DNA of 64,000 nucleotides from contig JACKAJ010000015.1 in NCBI GenBank assembly GCA_020635135.1, forward strand, positions 1-64,000. The letters are read 5' to 3'. The position numbers and the translations under genes are program-made. The DNA is from Halobacteriovoraceae bacterium. GTDB lineage: Bacteria; Bdellovibrionota; Bacteriovoracia; Bacteriovoracales; Bacteriovoracaceae. The notes under the pieces were generated by a model. It searched no databases. It saw only the letters and a program-made list of their open reading frames with translations, and was not told the DNA's origin. How positions within the stretch are numbered: the stretch's first letter is position 1; every line of letters begins with the position of its first letter. Below, one piece after another: positions 63,424 through 64,000 of the stretch.

Positions 63424-64000
63424 TTATTTAGTTTTAAATGTTGCCACAACACGTCGATTAAGTTTTCGGCCTTCGACTGTTGCGTTATCGGCAATGGGTT
63501 TATCTGGGCCGTAACCAACAGAGGTCAATCGATCCGAATCAATTTGAAATTTTTCAACCAAGTAATTTTTAACGGAATCAGCTCTCTGCTGTGACAACTT
63601 CGTATTCCATTCACGTGAACCAGTACTATCAGAGTGCCCTTCGATTTCAGCTTTTGTATCCTCATAAGTCTTTAGGAATGTAGCCACTTTTTCAAGTTCG
63701 CTATCGTAGCGTGGGTCAATTTCTGTTTTTCCCGACTTAAACTGAACATTGAGAGTAATCTCGACAGTTTCTTTTTCCGTACAACCTGCGGAGTTAACTC
63801 TCTTTCCCTTACCTGTATTAGGGCATTGATCAAGCATATCGGAAATCCCGTCATTATCGCTATCCACTTGCGATGGTGAACATCCATAGGCATCGACTTT
63901 CTCAGTTTGAGGCGAGTCAGCACACTTGTCATCGCGGTCACTTACACCATCGTTGTCACTATCTTTTTGAGAATCACTACAGCCAACGTCATCAACTTCT
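63424..64000 (-). CDS. OmpA-family protein with thrombospondin type 3 repeats, 5' end outside window
   Basis: The frame is open to base 64000, so only the 3' part is present. It has at least three calcium-binding-type repeats (DSDNDGVSDRDDKC, DSDNDGISDMLDQCP) and a C-terminal OmpA domain that would grip peptidoglycan: FKSGKTEIDPRYDSELEKVA, EGHSDSTGSREWNTKLSQQRADSV, VGYGPDKPIADN and KLNRRV with its conserved arginine. It probably anchors the outer membrane. The apparent GTG start at 63867 is only an internal codon. Confidence 0.9.
   Translation of the reverse strand, partial: EVDDVGCSDSQKDSDNDGVSDRDDKCADSPQTEKVDAYGCSPSQVDSDNDGISDMLDQCPNTGKGKRVNSAGCTEKETVEITLNVQFKSGKTEIDPRYDSELEKVATFLKTYEDTKAEIEGHSDSTGSREWNTKLSQQRADSVKNYLVEKFQIDSDRLTSVGYGPDKPIADNATVEGRKLNRRVVATFKTK

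Overview
The window is AT-rich bacterial DNA that reads best as a member of the Bdellovibrionota, probably the Bacteriovorax/Peredibacter side. This rests on a bacterial histone-fold protein, a lysine-rich SWIB protein, a eukaryote-like NADP isocitrate dehydrogenase, many orphan exported proteins and a giant RCC1-repeat lipoprotein. It is inferred from gene content, not from a marker gene. No rRNA, tRNA or CRISPR array was found.

Region 1 (1-2280) is core chromosome: the 3' part of an SF2 helicase, recO, a histone-fold protein, and a yceI-like gene that stops abruptly at 2280.

Region 2 (about 2281-28470) is an integrative element. Its left edge is a sharp junction at which both the yceI-like gene and a convergent DUF2779 nuclease-like gene lose their 3' ends. 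It carries, in order: a WYL-regulator remnant; a defence cassette (amino-methyltransferase, McrB-like AAA+ motor, McrC-like nuclease with an extra C-terminal domain); a leftward signalling operon (sigma54-type response regulator, lone DHp-like protein, VOC protein, exported oxidoreductase-like protein, hybrid histidine kinase); a rightward type IV secretion operon in Trb order (C-D-E-J-L-F-G-I) with a VirD4-like coupling protein, a lipoprotein and a Replic_Relax-like protein; a nested inverted repeat that could be an oriT; an excisionase-like protein; and a tyrosine recombinase. A near-consensus sigma54 promoter precedes the secretion operon. A 36-bp dyad lies about 110-145 bp further upstream, next to the start of the response-regulator gene. 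This suggests that transfer is switched on by the element's own two-component system. I saw no VirB11/TrbB, VirB1 or canonical relaxase.

Region 3 (28.5-38.4 kb) is chromosomal again. It has a translationally coupled four-gene operon (C39-like peptidase, RimK-type ATP-grasp ligase, GCS2-type carboxylate-amine ligase, N-formylglutamate amidohydrolase) that looks like a peptide or amide biosynthesis pathway of unknown product. After it come an MscS channel, a tandem SpoIIAA-like protein, a flavin reductase-like protein, the H1-like/SWIB protein, a permuted NlpC/P60-like protein and HemJ.

Region 4 (38.4-55.6 kb) is mostly central metabolism and cell envelope: the glyoxylate shunt (aceA, aceB), rhodanese, a second ATP-grasp ligase next to a zinc metallopeptidase, icd, an M23 peptidase, secA, an acidic/YbjQ-like protein, a short GlpD-like protein, an outer-membrane barrel and trxB.

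Region 5 (55.6-64 kb) is surface machinery: a 2367-residue lipoprotein with ten ~100-residue repeats and fourteen RCC1 repeats, a small exported protein, and the 3' part of an OmpA-family protein with thrombospondin-type-3 repeats.
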